Part shown: in pieces, positions 1-9,171 of the stretch
How positions within the stretch are numbered: the stretch's first letter is position 1
Layout: each line of letters starts with the position of its first letter
Assembly: GCA_000949895.1 (NCBI GenBank)
Contig: JWIT01000001.1
Location: 62,001 to 126,000 of the forward strand
Length of the DNA stretch: 64,000 nt
Source of the DNA: Agrobacterium arsenijevicii
Lineage (GTDB): Bacteria > Pseudomonadota > Alphaproteobacteria > Rhizobiales > Rhizobiaceae
Direction: 5' to 3'
Notes under the pieces: generated by a model
Told to the model about the DNA's origin: nothing
Database searches by the model: none
What the model saw: the letters and a program-made list of their open reading frames with translations, nothing else
Position numbers and translations under genes: made by a program

Positions 1-119
1 TGGCGTGATTAAGGATTTTATTCCTTTCTTTTCTTTACTCCTGACGGGATATGGTCTAGATTCCGTCGAGTAAACGACAGGAGCTTTTCTGCCACCGGCT
101 CCACCTGCGGGCTTTCACC

Positions 120-773
120 ATGCTTTCACACGAGACGATCTGGAGCGCCATTGATACGCTTGCCAAGCGTCACCAGCTGACGCCTTCGGCCTTGGCGAAG
201 CGCGCCGGTCTCGACCCCACGTCGTTCAATAAATCGAAGCGTTTCGGCCCGGATGGCCGCAAACGCTGGCCTTCGACCGAATCCGTATCCAAGGTGCTCG
301 AGGCGACGGGGGCAAGCGTCGACCAGTTTTTCGGCTATGCTTTCGGCAAGGCCGCCCAGACGATGCAGCCTTCCGGGGCGGACAATGCCATTCCCCTGCT
401 CGGTTTTGCGCAGGCGGGTTCCGGCGGCTTTTTCGACGATGGCGGTTTCCCGGCCGGTCAAGGCTGGGATGTGGTGGAGTTTCCCTCTTCTCCCGAGCGC
501 AAGCAGGGCGTTTATGCGCTGGAAGTGCAGGGCGAAAGCATGATGCCGCTTTACCGCGATGGCGACATCCTGATCGTGGAGCCCGGCGCGCAGGTGCGGC
601 GCGGCGACCGTGTGGTGCTGAAAAGTCGCGATGGCGAGGTGATGGCCAAGGTGCTGGCGCGGCAAAGCCCCAAGAATATCGAGCTTCTCTCGCTCAATCC
701 CGAACACCCGAACCGCAGCTTCGACATGGCCGATGTGGAATGGATCGCCCGCATCATATGGGCCAGCCAATAG
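120..773 (+). CDS. HTH and S24 (LexA/CI-like) peptidase-domain transcriptional regulator
   Basis: 217-aa repressor-type protein. Residues 1-70 form a helix-turn-helix segment (SALAKRAGLDPTSFNKSKRF), and residues 90-217 form an S24 peptidase-like domain. The Ser of GESMMP (about residue 140) and the Lys of VMAKVL (about residue 178) fit the Ser-Lys dyad used for autocleavage or oligomerisation in LexA/CI relatives. An Ala-Gly pair (FAQAGSGGFF, near residue 98) is a possible self-cleavage site. ATG is the first start after an AT-rich leader that contains an AAGGA-N6-TCCTT inverted repeat (positions 11-26), a possible operator. It stands alone and converges on the deacetylase gene. The regulator class is clear; its targets are unknown. 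Confidence 0.85.
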   Translation: MLSHETIWSAIDTLAKRHQLTPSALAKRAGLDPTSFNKSKRFGPDGRKRWPSTESVSKVLEATGASVDQFFGYAFGKAAQTMQPSGADNAIPLLGFAQAGSGGFFDDGGFPAGQGWDVVEFPSSPERKQGVYALEVQGESMMPLYRDGDILIVEPGAQVRRGDRVVLKSRDGEVMAKVLARQSPKNIELLSLNPEHPNRSFDMADVEWIARIIWASQ

Positions 774-845
774 TCCCCGCAATTGCTGAGACAGACTTCC
801 CGTGTGCGCCATTACGGCCCGGAAACGCGCGCCAGGAATATTCCG

Positions 846-1598
846 TTACAGACCGAGTGTCGTTACGGCGGCATCGACCGTCATGATCTTCGCACCACCG
901 GACGCTGCCCTGCGGACCAGGTCCTGAAGTTTGCCTTCCGGGCAACCGTAAAAGCTCGGCGTCTGCGAAACATCATGGGTGAAAATGATGAGCCAGCCGC
1001 CATTTTGCAAAACATCCTCGAGCCAGCGGTCGGCGGCATCGAGATAGTTCTGATCCGCGCGCAACTCGACCCCGGCAAGATTGTACGGATCGATGCTGCC
1101 CCGGTTGATGCCGGGCATAATACCCCGTGCGGTCTTGAACCTGCGCCTCAACAGGGGTTGCATGACGGGCGAGGCCATGCCGAATGGAACGGAGAAATTC
1201 CGCTTGTCCCGGTTTTTGTCGAACGAACCCAGCACGGTTTCGTTGTGATCGAGATCTTCTTCGAGCCCGCGCCGTGAAAAACTCGAGAGTTTGCGATGGG
1301 AAAAGGTGTGGCAGGCAAGCTCGTGGCCGGCCGCTGCCAGTTCCGAACAGCCTTTTGTGGAAATCATGTCCTGCTGTTCGTAATGCTGGTCGATAAAAAT
1401 ACCAGCGAGATAAAATGTCCCGCGAACGCCCTCGTCTTCCAGAATGCGCGCGCCCTTTGTCCAAGCGGTCGCCGGTACATCATCGAATGTAAAGGAGACG
1501 ATCGGTTCGGAGGTTTTGATCCGCGCCGCCGGTCCTGGAAAGTACTGCACCAGCCGGTTATTGATCCGGTCTGCAAATGTCCCGATTTTTTGCGCCAT
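846..1598 (-). CDS. Polysaccharide deacetylase family protein (CE4/NodB-like)
   Basis: 250-aa protein with the NodB-homology signature: TFDDVP (motif 1, about residues 37-42) supplies the metal-binding Asp pair, HTFSH (motif 2, about residues 97-101) the two metal-binding His, and SVPFG stands where the Arg/Pro-aromatic-Gly motif usually lies. IIFTHD near residue 205 fits the C-terminal His motif. There is no signal peptide or membrane segment, so it is predicted to be cytoplasmic, unlike peptidoglycan deacetylases. It lies just downstream of the O-antigen ligase-like gene on the same strand (26-bp gap), which suggests a role in deacetylating a surface glycan or its precursor. The substrate cannot be read from sequence. 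Confidence 0.85.
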   Translation of the reverse strand: MAQKIGTFADRINNRLVQYFPGPAARIKTSEPIVSFTFDDVPATAWTKGARILEDEGVRGTFYLAGIFIDQHYEQQDMISTKGCSELAAAGHELACHTFSHRKLSSFSRRGLEEDLDHNETVLGSFDKNRDKRNFSVPFGMASPVMQPLLRRRFKTARGIMPGINRGSIDPYNLAGVELRADQNYLDAADRWLEDVLQNGGWLIIFTHDVSQTPSFYGCPEGKLQDLVRRAASGGAKIMTVDAAVTTLGL

Positions 1599-1624
1599 GC
1601 ATAGCCCCCCGGCCTGTCTGCAAA

Positions 1625-2920
1625 CTACTGTCCCTGTTCAAGTATGTCGTATGCCTGATGCCTCAAACAATAGATTGCGATCAGTAGAGAAGACCAGATT
1701 GGCCCGGTTCCGGTAAAGAAATTACTCTCAAGACACGAAGAAAGCAGCGCATACACCCAAATTCGCGCAAAAAGTCGCGTCAATCCCGGATCCGTACCCT
1801 TGTTCACAGCTATACGAAAGTCGTTTGCGGGTATGATGACGAGCCATATCACGATGAGGATAAAGGCTGGCAGGCCACCATTCAACAGGCTTTCGACATA
1901 GCCGTTATGGGCATGGAAGGCGGTGACCGCCCAGGTGCCGGCAATATCGGCCTGCGCCAGAAGCCGGTCGCTCGTCCAGAATGCCTGGAAACCCTGCCCG
2001 AAGATCGGCGATTGCGCAAACGTATCGAAGGACAGGCGCCATATGTCCGTTCGGCCGGTGAAGGTGGAATCGATGCCCAGACTTTCGACCACATCCCTTA
2101 TGCTCGGAAAATAGGTGGAGCCAAGCGCAAGGACGTTGAGGAAAGCCAGAAGACCGCCGATCATCAGCAACGTCCGCCCGGCATGTCTTTCCATGACCCA
2201 GACCAGCGCGACGGTGACCGGCAACAGCATCGCTGCGGTTTTCCCGTTGGTTTTCCAGAGGAAGAACCCCGCCAGGAGCGTGATCACAATGCCGCCAACC
2301 GTCGACCAGGCGTTGCGCAGGTAAAGCCCGATCATGAAAAGGATGATCATGGCCGGAGCGGCGGCATTCTTGTGATTGAAGATGCCGCGCCAATCGCCCG
2401 CAAGCGCCTTTTCATCAAGATCATAGGGCTGGTGAATCGCGCGGGAGCGCAGGAAGATCACCCCGAAATAACAGAGTGCGAGCAGAATGATGGCGAAGAC
2501 GGCCATCATCCGGTCGAACTGCCGACGGTTCCGCGGCATGACGACAAGGACGCTGGTGATGAAGCAAAGGAGGCCCGTAAAGAGCAATCGTTGCAGCGAA
2601 GTGCCGGGTTGCGTGCCAAGCACCGAGCAAATCGCCAGCCAGGAAAACAACAGCAGAATCGGCAGACGCGGCCGCAGCAAAAGCCCGGTCAGCCGGTGAC
2701 GCAGGGCAAAAACGCCCAACATCAGTGCGATCACAAGCCCCGTCAGCTGGTTTGCGGCGGCGTGCGGCACTGGTGTAGCCGCAAGGTTTTCGAAAGGCGC
2801 TACGGAAATCCAGATGTAGAGCATCGTGACGACGAAAAAAATCGCGTCGCGACGACCGCCCGAAAGGGACATGACATCGCTTTGTACAGGAATGGACTGC
2901 GTGTCAGCAACAGGCGGCAT
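1625..2920 (-). CDS. O-antigen ligase / exopolysaccharide polymerase family membrane protein
   Basis: 431-aa polytopic inner-membrane protein with about 10-12 hydrophobic segments. The central stretch TGRTDIWRLSFDTF followed by GQGFQAFW and FHAHNGYVESLLNGGL is the periplasmic Wzy_C/WaaL signature (Arg in GRTDIW, His in HAHN). ExoQ-type rhizobial exopolysaccharide polymerases share this architecture. The first ATG may lie upstream of the true one, since the first 25 residues are hydrophilic before the first membrane helix. It is co-directional with the deacetylase and divergent from the flippase gene. It probably polymerises or ligates a lipid-linked glycan made by this cluster. Ligase versus polymerase cannot be decided. 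Confidence 0.8.
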   Translation of the reverse strand: MPPVADTQSIPVQSDVMSLSGGRRDAIFFVVTMLYIWISVAPFENLAATPVPHAAANQLTGLVIALMLGVFALRHRLTGLLLRPRLPILLLFSWLAICSVLGTQPGTSLQRLLFTGLLCFITSVLVVMPRNRRQFDRMMAVFAIILLALCYFGVIFLRSRAIHQPYDLDEKALAGDWRGIFNHKNAAAPAMIILFMIGLYLRNAWSTVGGIVITLLAGFFLWKTNGKTAAMLLPVTVALVWVMERHAGRTLLMIGGLLAFLNVLALGSTYFPSIRDVVESLGIDSTFTGRTDIWRLSFDTFAQSPIFGQGFQAFWTSDRLLAQADIAGTWAVTAFHAHNGYVESLLNGGLPAFILIVIWLVIIPANDFRIAVNKGTDPGLTRLFARIWVYALLSSCLESNFFTGTGPIWSSLLIAIYCLRHQAYDILEQGQ

Positions 2921-3193
2921 AATCGCCTACATCGGAAACGGATAATCGGATCATTGGCCTGCCTCGTGAAGAACAACGAAACCCTTTTGAAACCGGGCCA
3001 TGTCCAAATAACCATAAACAGTCATTATCATCATTATTGTACAATTGCTTTAACCCTCTCTTACCTCAACAAGGCTAAGACTGGGGAACTGCCATTCATT
3101 CAGGTCACCGGCCTTCGAATTATTGCCCGATTGCCGGTTTTTCAGTTCATCAAATTTAAAAACAGGGCAGTTATTTTTTAAATTCGCCCGGCA

Positions 3194-4498
3194 ATGTCGG
3201 AAAGCATGGAGTATGAGGTGTCGTTGAATACGCCGCGGTTCGGCCATCTAGTCAGACTGGGATTGACCTATATGGCATCCGGCGGGGCACTTCTGATGTC
3301 CAGCGCCGCCCAGCTTTTGACCTTCGCTCTGCTAGCCCGCCATCTCGGCGTCGAACAATTCGCGCTTTACGCCTCGATCACGGCCGTGACCAATCTCGGT
3401 GTCCAGATTTGCGGTTTCGGTTCGCAGGAATCGCTGATCCGCCGCGTGGCGCAGGATCGCAGCATGTTTCCCGTCATGCTCGGCCATAGTTATCTTTTAA
3501 GCGCCGCGACCGGCGTGGTGCTGACCATCATCGGCATGGTCACGATCCCGGTGTTTTTCCCGACGTCGGAAACATTGCTGCATACCCTCATCACCACCTT
3601 CGTGATCCTGGTGACGAACCTCATCCTTCTGAAAGTCATTTCGCTTTCCACGCAAAGTTTCATCGCCCATTCCGACTTCGCCTCTGCCAACAAGCTGGAA
3701 GTGATGTTCGCCGTCGCCCGCACGATTGCCGCCGTGGTCGCCTGCCTCGTCTTCAAGGTGGAAACGGTGGAGGCCTGGGCCCTGTGGAACCTGGCTGCCC
3801 ATACCATTGCGGCGGTTATTTCGCTGAAAGCGATCGGCAGGCTCGGCAGGCCGGTCTTCCGGATCGTGCGTGACGAAATCCGCATCGGCATCCTGTTTTC
3901 CACCCAGTTCCTGTTCAAGGCCGTGCGTGGCAATGCCGATATTCTAGTTCTCGGCGCCGTTGCCAGCGCCGAAGTTCTGGGCAGCTATTCCATTGCCCGG
4001 CGGATCCTCGACAGCTCCTATCTCTCCGTCGAGGCTCTCAATCGGCTGATCTATCCGGGTTCGGCCTCGGCCGCCCTGCAGGGCATCACCAAGACCATAG
4101 AGCGCGCCTATAATGTGCTGAAGGCAGCGCTTGTCATCGCAGTCGGCAGCGCGCTGGTGATCTTCATCATCGCACCCTTCCTGCCGCTATTGTTCGGCGA
4201 CGAATATGTCTCGCTGCCCATCATCACCCGCATCCTTTGCTGGGTCGTGCTGCCGATGGCCGTTGCTGCAACCGCGCTTGAGGCGCTCGGCGCCTCCGGA
4301 CGGCAGGATATTCGCGCCAAGATATGGAACAGCGGCAACCTCATCGGCTCCGTCATCGTTGCCTTCTTCACCTGGTCCTTCAGCATTTCGGGCACGATCG
4401 GCAGCTATTTCTTCGTGGAAGCCGCCATCGCCGCCGCCGTCTGGATCGCGCTTTTGCGGTTGCGGCGCAATGAAGAAGCCTTTGCTCCCGCCAAATAG
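3194..4498 (+). CDS. Wzx-like oligosaccharide flippase (MATE/MOP superfamily)
   Basis: 434-aa hydrophobic protein with about 12 predicted membrane helices and no soluble domain. The N-terminal GLTYMASGGALLMSSAAQLLT, the ALLARHLGVEQFALY turn and a second half ending in ALLRLRR are typical of polysaccharide biosynthesis (RfbX/Wzx) proteins, which move lipid-linked oligosaccharides across the inner membrane. ATG at 3194 is used; MEYEV nine bases later is an alternative. It is divergent from the ligase/polymerase gene across an AT-rich gap (about 2921-3193) that must hold both promoters. Together the two form a minimal Wzx/Wzy pair. Confidence 0.8.
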   Translation: MSESMEYEVSLNTPRFGHLVRLGLTYMASGGALLMSSAAQLLTFALLARHLGVEQFALYASITAVTNLGVQICGFGSQESLIRRVAQDRSMFPVMLGHSYLLSAATGVVLTIIGMVTIPVFFPTSETLLHTLITTFVILVTNLILLKVISLSTQSFIAHSDFASANKLEVMFAVARTIAAVVACLVFKVETVEAWALWNLAAHTIAAVISLKAIGRLGRPVFRIVRDEIRIGILFSTQFLFKAVRGNADILVLGAVASAEVLGSYSIARRILDSSYLSVEALNRLIYPGSASAALQGITKTIERAYNVLKAALVIAVGSALVIFIIAPFLPLLFGDEYVSLPIITRILCWVVLPMAVAATALEALGASGRQDIRAKIWNSGNLIGSVIVAFFTWSFSISGTIGSYFFVEAAIAAAVWIALLRLRRNEEAFAPAK

Positions 4499-4539
4499 AA
4501 TGCTGCTGCTGGAAACGATCTGAACGAAACCGGATTTCT

Positions 4540-5418
4540 CTAATAAAGCCCGTAAGGGAAATAACGGCGATAGATTTCCTCCAGCCGGCCATTGCGGGAA
4601 AGTGCGGCCAGCGCCTGATCAAAGGCCGGCACAAGCACATCGTCCGGATCGACAGCCATGATGGAAAGGCCTTCGCCGAGAAATCTGTCGGACAAATAAG
4701 GTCCGCCGAAAAGCGTACAGCAGCCTTCGGACATGCTTCCCGAAACCCAGAAAGGCAGGCGCAGGCCATCGGCGAAAACGGCGTCCACCTTGCCCGCCTT
4801 CAAAGCCTCATACATGGGTTCGTACCCGTTAAAGCCTTCGGCCGTGGCTTTTGGGAAAAATGCCTTGAGCATCTGTTCATGCCGTGAGCCCGTGACGACG
4901 CCCACCTTTTTTCCCGACAGGGCATCAGCACCGGAGCCGGTGAATTTCGCCGCCTTGTTGACGGCAAGCCGAGCGGGCAACAGCAGATAGGGCCGCGAGA
5001 AGGTGAAACTCTTGCGCAGGTCGGCGGTGGTGGCGAGACCGGAAATCACCGCTTCACCCTCTCCCATTTCCAGAGCCGCCTCCAGCTCGTCAAACGGCAG
5101 CGCCTGCACCTGACATTTGCTTTCGACTTTCAGTTGGGCGCAGATTTCACGCACCAGATCGACATGAAAGCCCGCAAGCCGGCCTTCCTGATCGGTAAAA
5201 TTGAAGGGCGGGAAATCGACGGACATCAGAAATCTGATCCGGGGCACGGAGGAAAGATCGCCACCCGGAAACCGCTCCTGCGCATCAAACAGCACCGGCA
5301 TGCGGTTCCCGTCCGACAGACCTTCAGCATGAAGCTTTCCAAAAACACCAACAAATTGTAAAGCGAAAGCTAAAGTAAAAACAAAGCCTATATTCCGCGT
5401 TACATTCGTAATTCTCAT
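4540..5418 (-). CDS. Orphan periplasmic substrate-binding protein (SBP_bac_3 family)
   Basis: 292-aa secreted protein. A hydrophobic signal (IGFVFTLAFALQFVGVFG) ends near residue 32, followed by a family-3 solute-binding fold: RIRFLMSVDFPPFNFTDQEGRLAGFHVDLVREI, an ISGLATTADLRKSFTFSRPYL segment and LSGKKVGVVTGSRHEQML are the usual amino-acid-binding protein landmarks (quoted here in family terms). No permease or ATPase genes adjoin it. It is convergent with the flippase and divergent from the GT2 gene. It could serve a transporter encoded elsewhere, or act as a sensor or accessory protein for the glycan cluster. The ligand is not predictable. Confidence 0.75.
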   Translation of the reverse strand: MRITNVTRNIGFVFTLAFALQFVGVFGKLHAEGLSDGNRMPVLFDAQERFPGGDLSSVPRIRFLMSVDFPPFNFTDQEGRLAGFHVDLVREICAQLKVESKCQVQALPFDELEAALEMGEGEAVISGLATTADLRKSFTFSRPYLLLPARLAVNKAAKFTGSGADALSGKKVGVVTGSRHEQMLKAFFPKATAEGFNGYEPMYEALKAGKVDAVFADGLRLPFWVSGSMSEGCCTLFGGPYLSDRFLGEGLSIMAVDPDDVLVPAFDQALAALSRNGRLEEIYRRYFPYGLY

Positions 5419-5471
5419 CTATACTGTCCGTATCAGGAAGTGGCGCGTTACCATGACGGCGGCGGCGATGC

Positions 5472-7409
5472 ATGGATTATTTTAGACACTATACACGAGA
5501 ATCGTTTCGCACGACGCCGCTGGAACGAAAAATTGCGTTCTCACTTTTGGGCGACAATCCGCTTTGGACCCTGTCCGAAGAAAACGAGACGGGGCCGGCA
5601 CGCCTTCTTTCGTCACTCGGATTCGGCAAGCCCTATATTGCCGCATTCGAAGAACAAGCGTTCGAAAACGGCTCGACCCTGGAAGACGAGTTGCTGGCGA
5701 GCGGACTTGTCGATGCGGATGCGTATTTCGGTGCTTTTGCCAGATCTCTGCAGCTGCCGTTTCTCCCGGAAATCAATCCGGAACGGGTGGCGGACATAAA
5801 CCATCTGGATACGCAACTCGCCGAACCAAGGATCCTTCGGCTGATAGCGTCAAGCAGCAAACCAGCGCTTCTGATCGTCCCGGAACTGGGACGGATGGAA
5901 TTGCTGAAAAACATGCTTGATGAGCACCCACATCTTCTCGACGAACTTGCCGTGACCACGCCGCACGCCATGCGCAATGCAATCTGGAAGGCGGGCGAAA
6001 CACGCCGCTGCCGGGAGGCGCGTCAGCAGCTTTTCAACACGGCGCCGCACCATTCCGCCAGGATCACGCTGCAAGGCCAGCAGGGGTTTGTGAGCGGTAT
6101 TCTCGTAACCCTGCTCATTCTGTCGCTGCTGTTTTATACGCAGGCGGCCCTCACCTATATTCACATCACCCTGACGCTACTTTATCTCTCCACCCTGCTT
6201 TTCAGGCTGTTCGCACTCGTCCACACGCCCATGGAAAACGACGTGCGAACCGTTTTGCCTCTCCCACAGGACAGGGATCTGCCGATCTACACCGTTCTTG
6301 TGGCGCTGTACCGCGAAGAGGCCGTCGTCGAGCAGCTCATTCGCGCGCTGGAGCGGCTGGACTGGCCCAGATCCCGGCTCGATATCAAGCTCGTCTGCGA
6401 GGCCGACGACGACGCCACCATCGAGGCCATCCAGCGAATAAATTTCGGTCCACATATCGAGGTCGTCAAGGTGCCACCGTCTCTGCCGCGCACCAAACCC
6501 AAGGCGCTTACCTATGCGCTCTCAGGTGCGCGCGGCGCATTCCTTGCCGTCTACGACGCCGAAGACCGCCCGCATCCGCAGCAATTGCGCGAAGCCTACG
6601 CCGCGTTCCGCGACCAGCCGGACGAAGTGGCCTGCCTGCAGGCACCGCTAATCATCAGCAATGCTGGCTCCTCCTGGCTAAGCGCCTGTTTCGCATTGGA
6701 ATATTCCGGCCTCTTCCGCTGCATGTTGCCCGTTCTCGCCGCACGCAAACTGCCGATGCCGCTTGGTGGCACTTCCAACCATTTCCGGACTGCCGTGTTG
6801 CGCCGCGCCGGTGCCTGGGACCCTTATAATGTTACGGAAGATGCCGATATGGGTCTCAGGCTGCACAGGCTCGGTTATCGCTGCGGTGTCATCCGGCGTC
6901 AGACGCTGGAAGATGCGCCGACTTCGCTACCCATCTGGCTGAACCAGCGGGCGCGTTGGTACAAGGGCTGGCTGCAAAGCTGGCTGGTGATGACCCGCAC
7001 GCCCTTTACAACAACGCGCCACATGGGATGGATCGCCTATATCGTCTTTCAACTGCTGATCGGCGGCATGCTTCTGTCGTCACTGGCCCACCCCTTGCTG
7101 TTCGTTTCCTTCGCCTTCATGGCCATGGCAGTCCGAGAAAACGGCGCGGATATGCTGCTTTCCTGGCAAGGCCTTCTGTTTTTCATCGATACGCTGAATA
7201 TTTTCGGGAGCTACGCCATCTTTGTGCTGATGGGCCGACGCAGGATGATACCTTACGAGAAACAGCAGGTTGGGCAGCGCTGGCTGGCGATCCCGCTTTA
7301 TTGGCTGATGCTCTCTGTCGCGGCCTGGCGCGCCGTGGTGGAATTGAAAACCAGACCCTTCGTCTGGAACAAGACCCCACATGTGCCGGTCGTCAAGAAT
7401 ACGGTCTGA
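5472..7409 (+). CDS. GT2 membrane glycosyltransferase with MshEN-like N-terminal domain
   Basis: 645-aa processive-type glycosyltransferase. Residues about 60-180 (ELLASGLVDADAYFGAFARS, then LQLPFLPEI and LRLIASSSKPALLIVPE) resemble the MshEN/T2SS-E N-terminal fold, which binds cyclic di-GMP in several families. Two membrane helices follow near residues 210-255. The GT2 domain then carries EADDD, YDAED, NVTEDADMG and QRARWYKG, that is the metal/nucleotide Asp residues, the TED catalytic base motif and the Q..RW motif of cellulose-synthase-like enzymes. Two to three C-terminal helices close the protein. It resembles NfrB-like proteins in combining these modules. It is likely the synthase of a surface polysaccharide; c-di-GMP control is an inference. 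Confidence 0.8.
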   Translation: MDYFRHYTRESFRTTPLERKIAFSLLGDNPLWTLSEENETGPARLLSSLGFGKPYIAAFEEQAFENGSTLEDELLASGLVDADAYFGAFARSLQLPFLPEINPERVADINHLDTQLAEPRILRLIASSSKPALLIVPELGRMELLKNMLDEHPHLLDELAVTTPHAMRNAIWKAGETRRCREARQQLFNTAPHHSARITLQGQQGFVSGILVTLLILSLLFYTQAALTYIHITLTLLYLSTLLFRLFALVHTPMENDVRTVLPLPQDRDLPIYTVLVALYREEAVVEQLIRALERLDWPRSRLDIKLVCEADDDATIEAIQRINFGPHIEVVKVPPSLPRTKPKALTYALSGARGAFLAVYDAEDRPHPQQLREAYAAFRDQPDEVACLQAPLIISNAGSSWLSACFALEYSGLFRCMLPVLAARKLPMPLGGTSNHFRTAVLRRAGAWDPYNVTEDADMGLRLHRLGYRCGVIRRQTLEDAPTSLPIWLNQRARWYKGWLQSWLVMTRTPFTTTRHMGWIAYIVFQLLIGGMLLSSLAHPLLFVSFAFMAMAVRENGADMLLSWQGLLFFIDTLNIFGSYAIFVLMGRRRMIPYEKQQVGQRWLAIPLYWLMLSVAAWRAVVELKTRPFVWNKTPHVPVVKNTV

Positions 7410-7627
7410 CGAGGCATGGGCAACTGGAGAGCGAGCTCCTTGCGCTTCTTTTTCGCAACACACAGGAGGCGTCTCACCGTTTCAGCGAGCGCTGCTACAA
7501 CTTGCAAACGGTTTCAGGTTTCGGCGGTACTGCCGCTGTCGGTGCGATATAAACCAGAATACCCTGCCGAACGAGGCCTCTCCTCCGGCAAGGTCCATCG
7601 CTTCACCACAAGAGTGGCCGAGCAACC

Positions 7628-7921
7628 TTATTTGGCGACGAGCTTGTTCTTGATCAGGCCGACGATAACCTGAACGATCAGGCCGCCGACGCCGCCACCA
7701 ACCAGCTGGCCGGCAAGAGCGCCGATATCCATGCCGCCGGCTGCCGCAGTTCCCGCCGTCCCGAGCAACGATCCGAGCACGGTTCCTCCGCCGATGCCGC
7801 CAATGGCGCCAGCGATCAGGTTACCGAGCGAGCCGAGATCGGAATCCTTCAGTATTTTTCCGCCAGCCGAGCCACCAACCGCACCGCCGACGATTTGGGT
7901 CAATATCGAAGTAAGATCCAT
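7628..7921 (-). CDS. Small glycine-rich hydrophobic protein, conserved-hypothetical type
   Basis: 97-aa protein, very rich in Gly, Ala, Leu and Ile, with repeated GG, GxxxG and AGG motifs (IVGGAVGGSAGGKIL; GAIGGIGGGTVLGSLLG; LVGGGVGGLIVQVIVG) ending in KNKLVAK. The ATG at 7921 is chosen because GAGGAGG lies six bases upstream; an in-frame start further up has no such site. The GxxxG-type pattern suggests packed membrane helices. The N-terminal GG pair and composition also recall class II bacteriocins, but no export or immunity gene adjoins it, so this is only noted. It lies just downstream of aquaporin on the same strand. Confidence 0.65.
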   Translation of the reverse strand: MDLTSILTQIVGGAVGGSAGGKILKDSDLGSLGNLIAGAIGGIGGGTVLGSLLGTAGTAAAGGMDIGALAGQLVGGGVGGLIVQVIVGLIKNKLVAK

Positions 7922-8011
7922 GTCATCCTCCTCACAGGTTTCCCCGACCATTCGGGGAAACAATGCTTCCCATTCATGTCTGCGCGGGCCGAAGAGAGCT
8001 GGCGTTGAGCC

Positions 8012-8698
8012 TTACTCTTCCTCGCCGAAAAGTTTCCAGACCAAAGCGCCAATGGCGGCGCCGAGGATCGGAGCGAGCCAGAACAGCCAGAGCTGCTGCA
8101 GCGCCCATCCGCCAACGAACAACGCCTGTCCCGTCGAGCGGGCCGGATTGACGGATGTGTTGGTGACGGGAATGGAGATCAGATGAATAAGCGTGAGGGC
8201 AAGGCCGATGGCGATCGGTGCAAAACCGGTCGGGACCCTGCCATGTGTCGACCCCAGAATGACGATCAGGAAAAATGCCGTCAGAATGACTTCGATCAGC
8301 AGCGCCGATACCAGTGAATATCCGCCCGGCGAATGTTCGCCGTAACCATTGGCGGCAAAACCACCAATTTCGGCCCCCGCCTTGCCGGTGACGATGACAT
8401 AAAGCGCTGCCGCCGCGACGATCGCCCCGAGAACCTGCGCCACTATATACGGAACGAGGTTCGATGCCGGGAACTTGCCGGCAACGGACAGGCCGACGGA
8501 AACAGCCGGATTGAAATGACCGCCTGAAATGCCCCCGACCGCATAGGCCATGGTCAAAACCGTCAGACCAAAGGCGAAAGCGACACCGAGAAAGCCAATG
8601 CCGAGTTCAGGAAAAGCGGCGGCGAAAACCGCACTGCCGCAACCTCCGAAAACGAGCCAGAACGTACCAAGAAATTCTGAAAGAAGCTTGCGACTCAT
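8012..8698 (-). CDS. aqpZ: Aquaporin Z
   Basis: 228-aa inner-membrane water channel of the MIP family. Both pore NPA motifs are present ([11 protein letters not shown] at about residues 60-70 and [11 protein letters not shown] at about 180-190), with six predicted helices in the usual two-fold repeat. The N-terminal [23 protein letters not shown] segment, with its conserved Glu, is typical of AqpZ. The ATG at 8698 (MSRKLL) gives the family's normal N-terminus; the reading frame stays open 15 codons further upstream but without support. It marks the last core gene before the island on the left. Function confident from motifs. Confidence 0.93.
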   Translation of the reverse strand: MSRKLLSEFLGTFWLVFGGCGSAVFAAAFPELGIGFLGVAFAFGLTVLTMAYAVGGISGGHFNPAVSVGLSVAGKFPASNLVPYIVAQVLGAIVAAAALYVIVTGKAGAEIGGFAANGYGEHSPGGYSLVSALLIEVILTAFFLIVILGSTHGRVPTGFAPIAIGLALTLIHLISIPVTNTSVNPARSTGQALFVGGWALQQLWLFWLAPILGAAIGALVWKLFGEEE

Positions 8699-8778
8699 AA
8701 CACCATCCCAAAATGCTACGACTGCATCAACTATTACGTGCAATTAAATCGTAGTCAAGCTAAATCGCGAAACCATAC

Positions 8779-9171
8779 ATGCGCCGGCGAAATGGGGCCA
8801 ATCATCAGCAATACGCCCGCGTCAGTACATTAATCAGGATTTGGAAATTCAGCAGCAATGGCTCGATGCCGAAGGTTGTCAGATCAGCCGGTGCGAGTCG
8901 CCAAGACCGAACCGAGTTGGCAACGATCGTCGAGTTTCTCCAGGAAGGTGATGAATTGATTGTCACTCGACTTGATCGCCAAGGCCGCGACGTTCTTAAC
9001 ATAGCGCACGAATGTGAGCAGCGTGGCACGCACGTCGCCGTCCTTGAACCACAAGTTTCAAGCAAAAGTGAAGTGGGCAAGATTATTCTGATTGTTCCTG
9101 GCATGGCGGGGCAGATGGAATTCAGAGAGTTACAGACCAAATATCCGCTGGCACGTCGACACCATGCCTGA
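8779..9171 (+). pseudogene. Decayed serine recombinase/resolvase N-terminal fragment
   Basis: The frame carries pieces of a Tn3-type resolvase catalytic domain: YARVST near the start (codons about 12-17), then after a damaged stretch AGASRQDRTELATIVEFLQEGDELIVTRLDRQGRD and GKIILIVPGMAGQMEF, matching the usual order up to the G-x-(I/M)AEFER region. The stretch between YARVST and AGASRQ does not look like the family, and the sequence leaves homology at MEFRELQTKYP without the rest of the catalytic domain or a DNA-binding tail. No good start precedes YARVST. I therefore call a relic with internal and terminal damage. Its position suggests an old transposon or the left edge of the island. Confidence 0.7.

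Noticed and set aside
1907..3181. 424-codon + strand frame antisense to the O-antigen ligase-like gene
   Set aside because: Very hydrophilic, His/Arg/Gln-rich composition typical of antisense translation; the minus strand has the real membrane protein.
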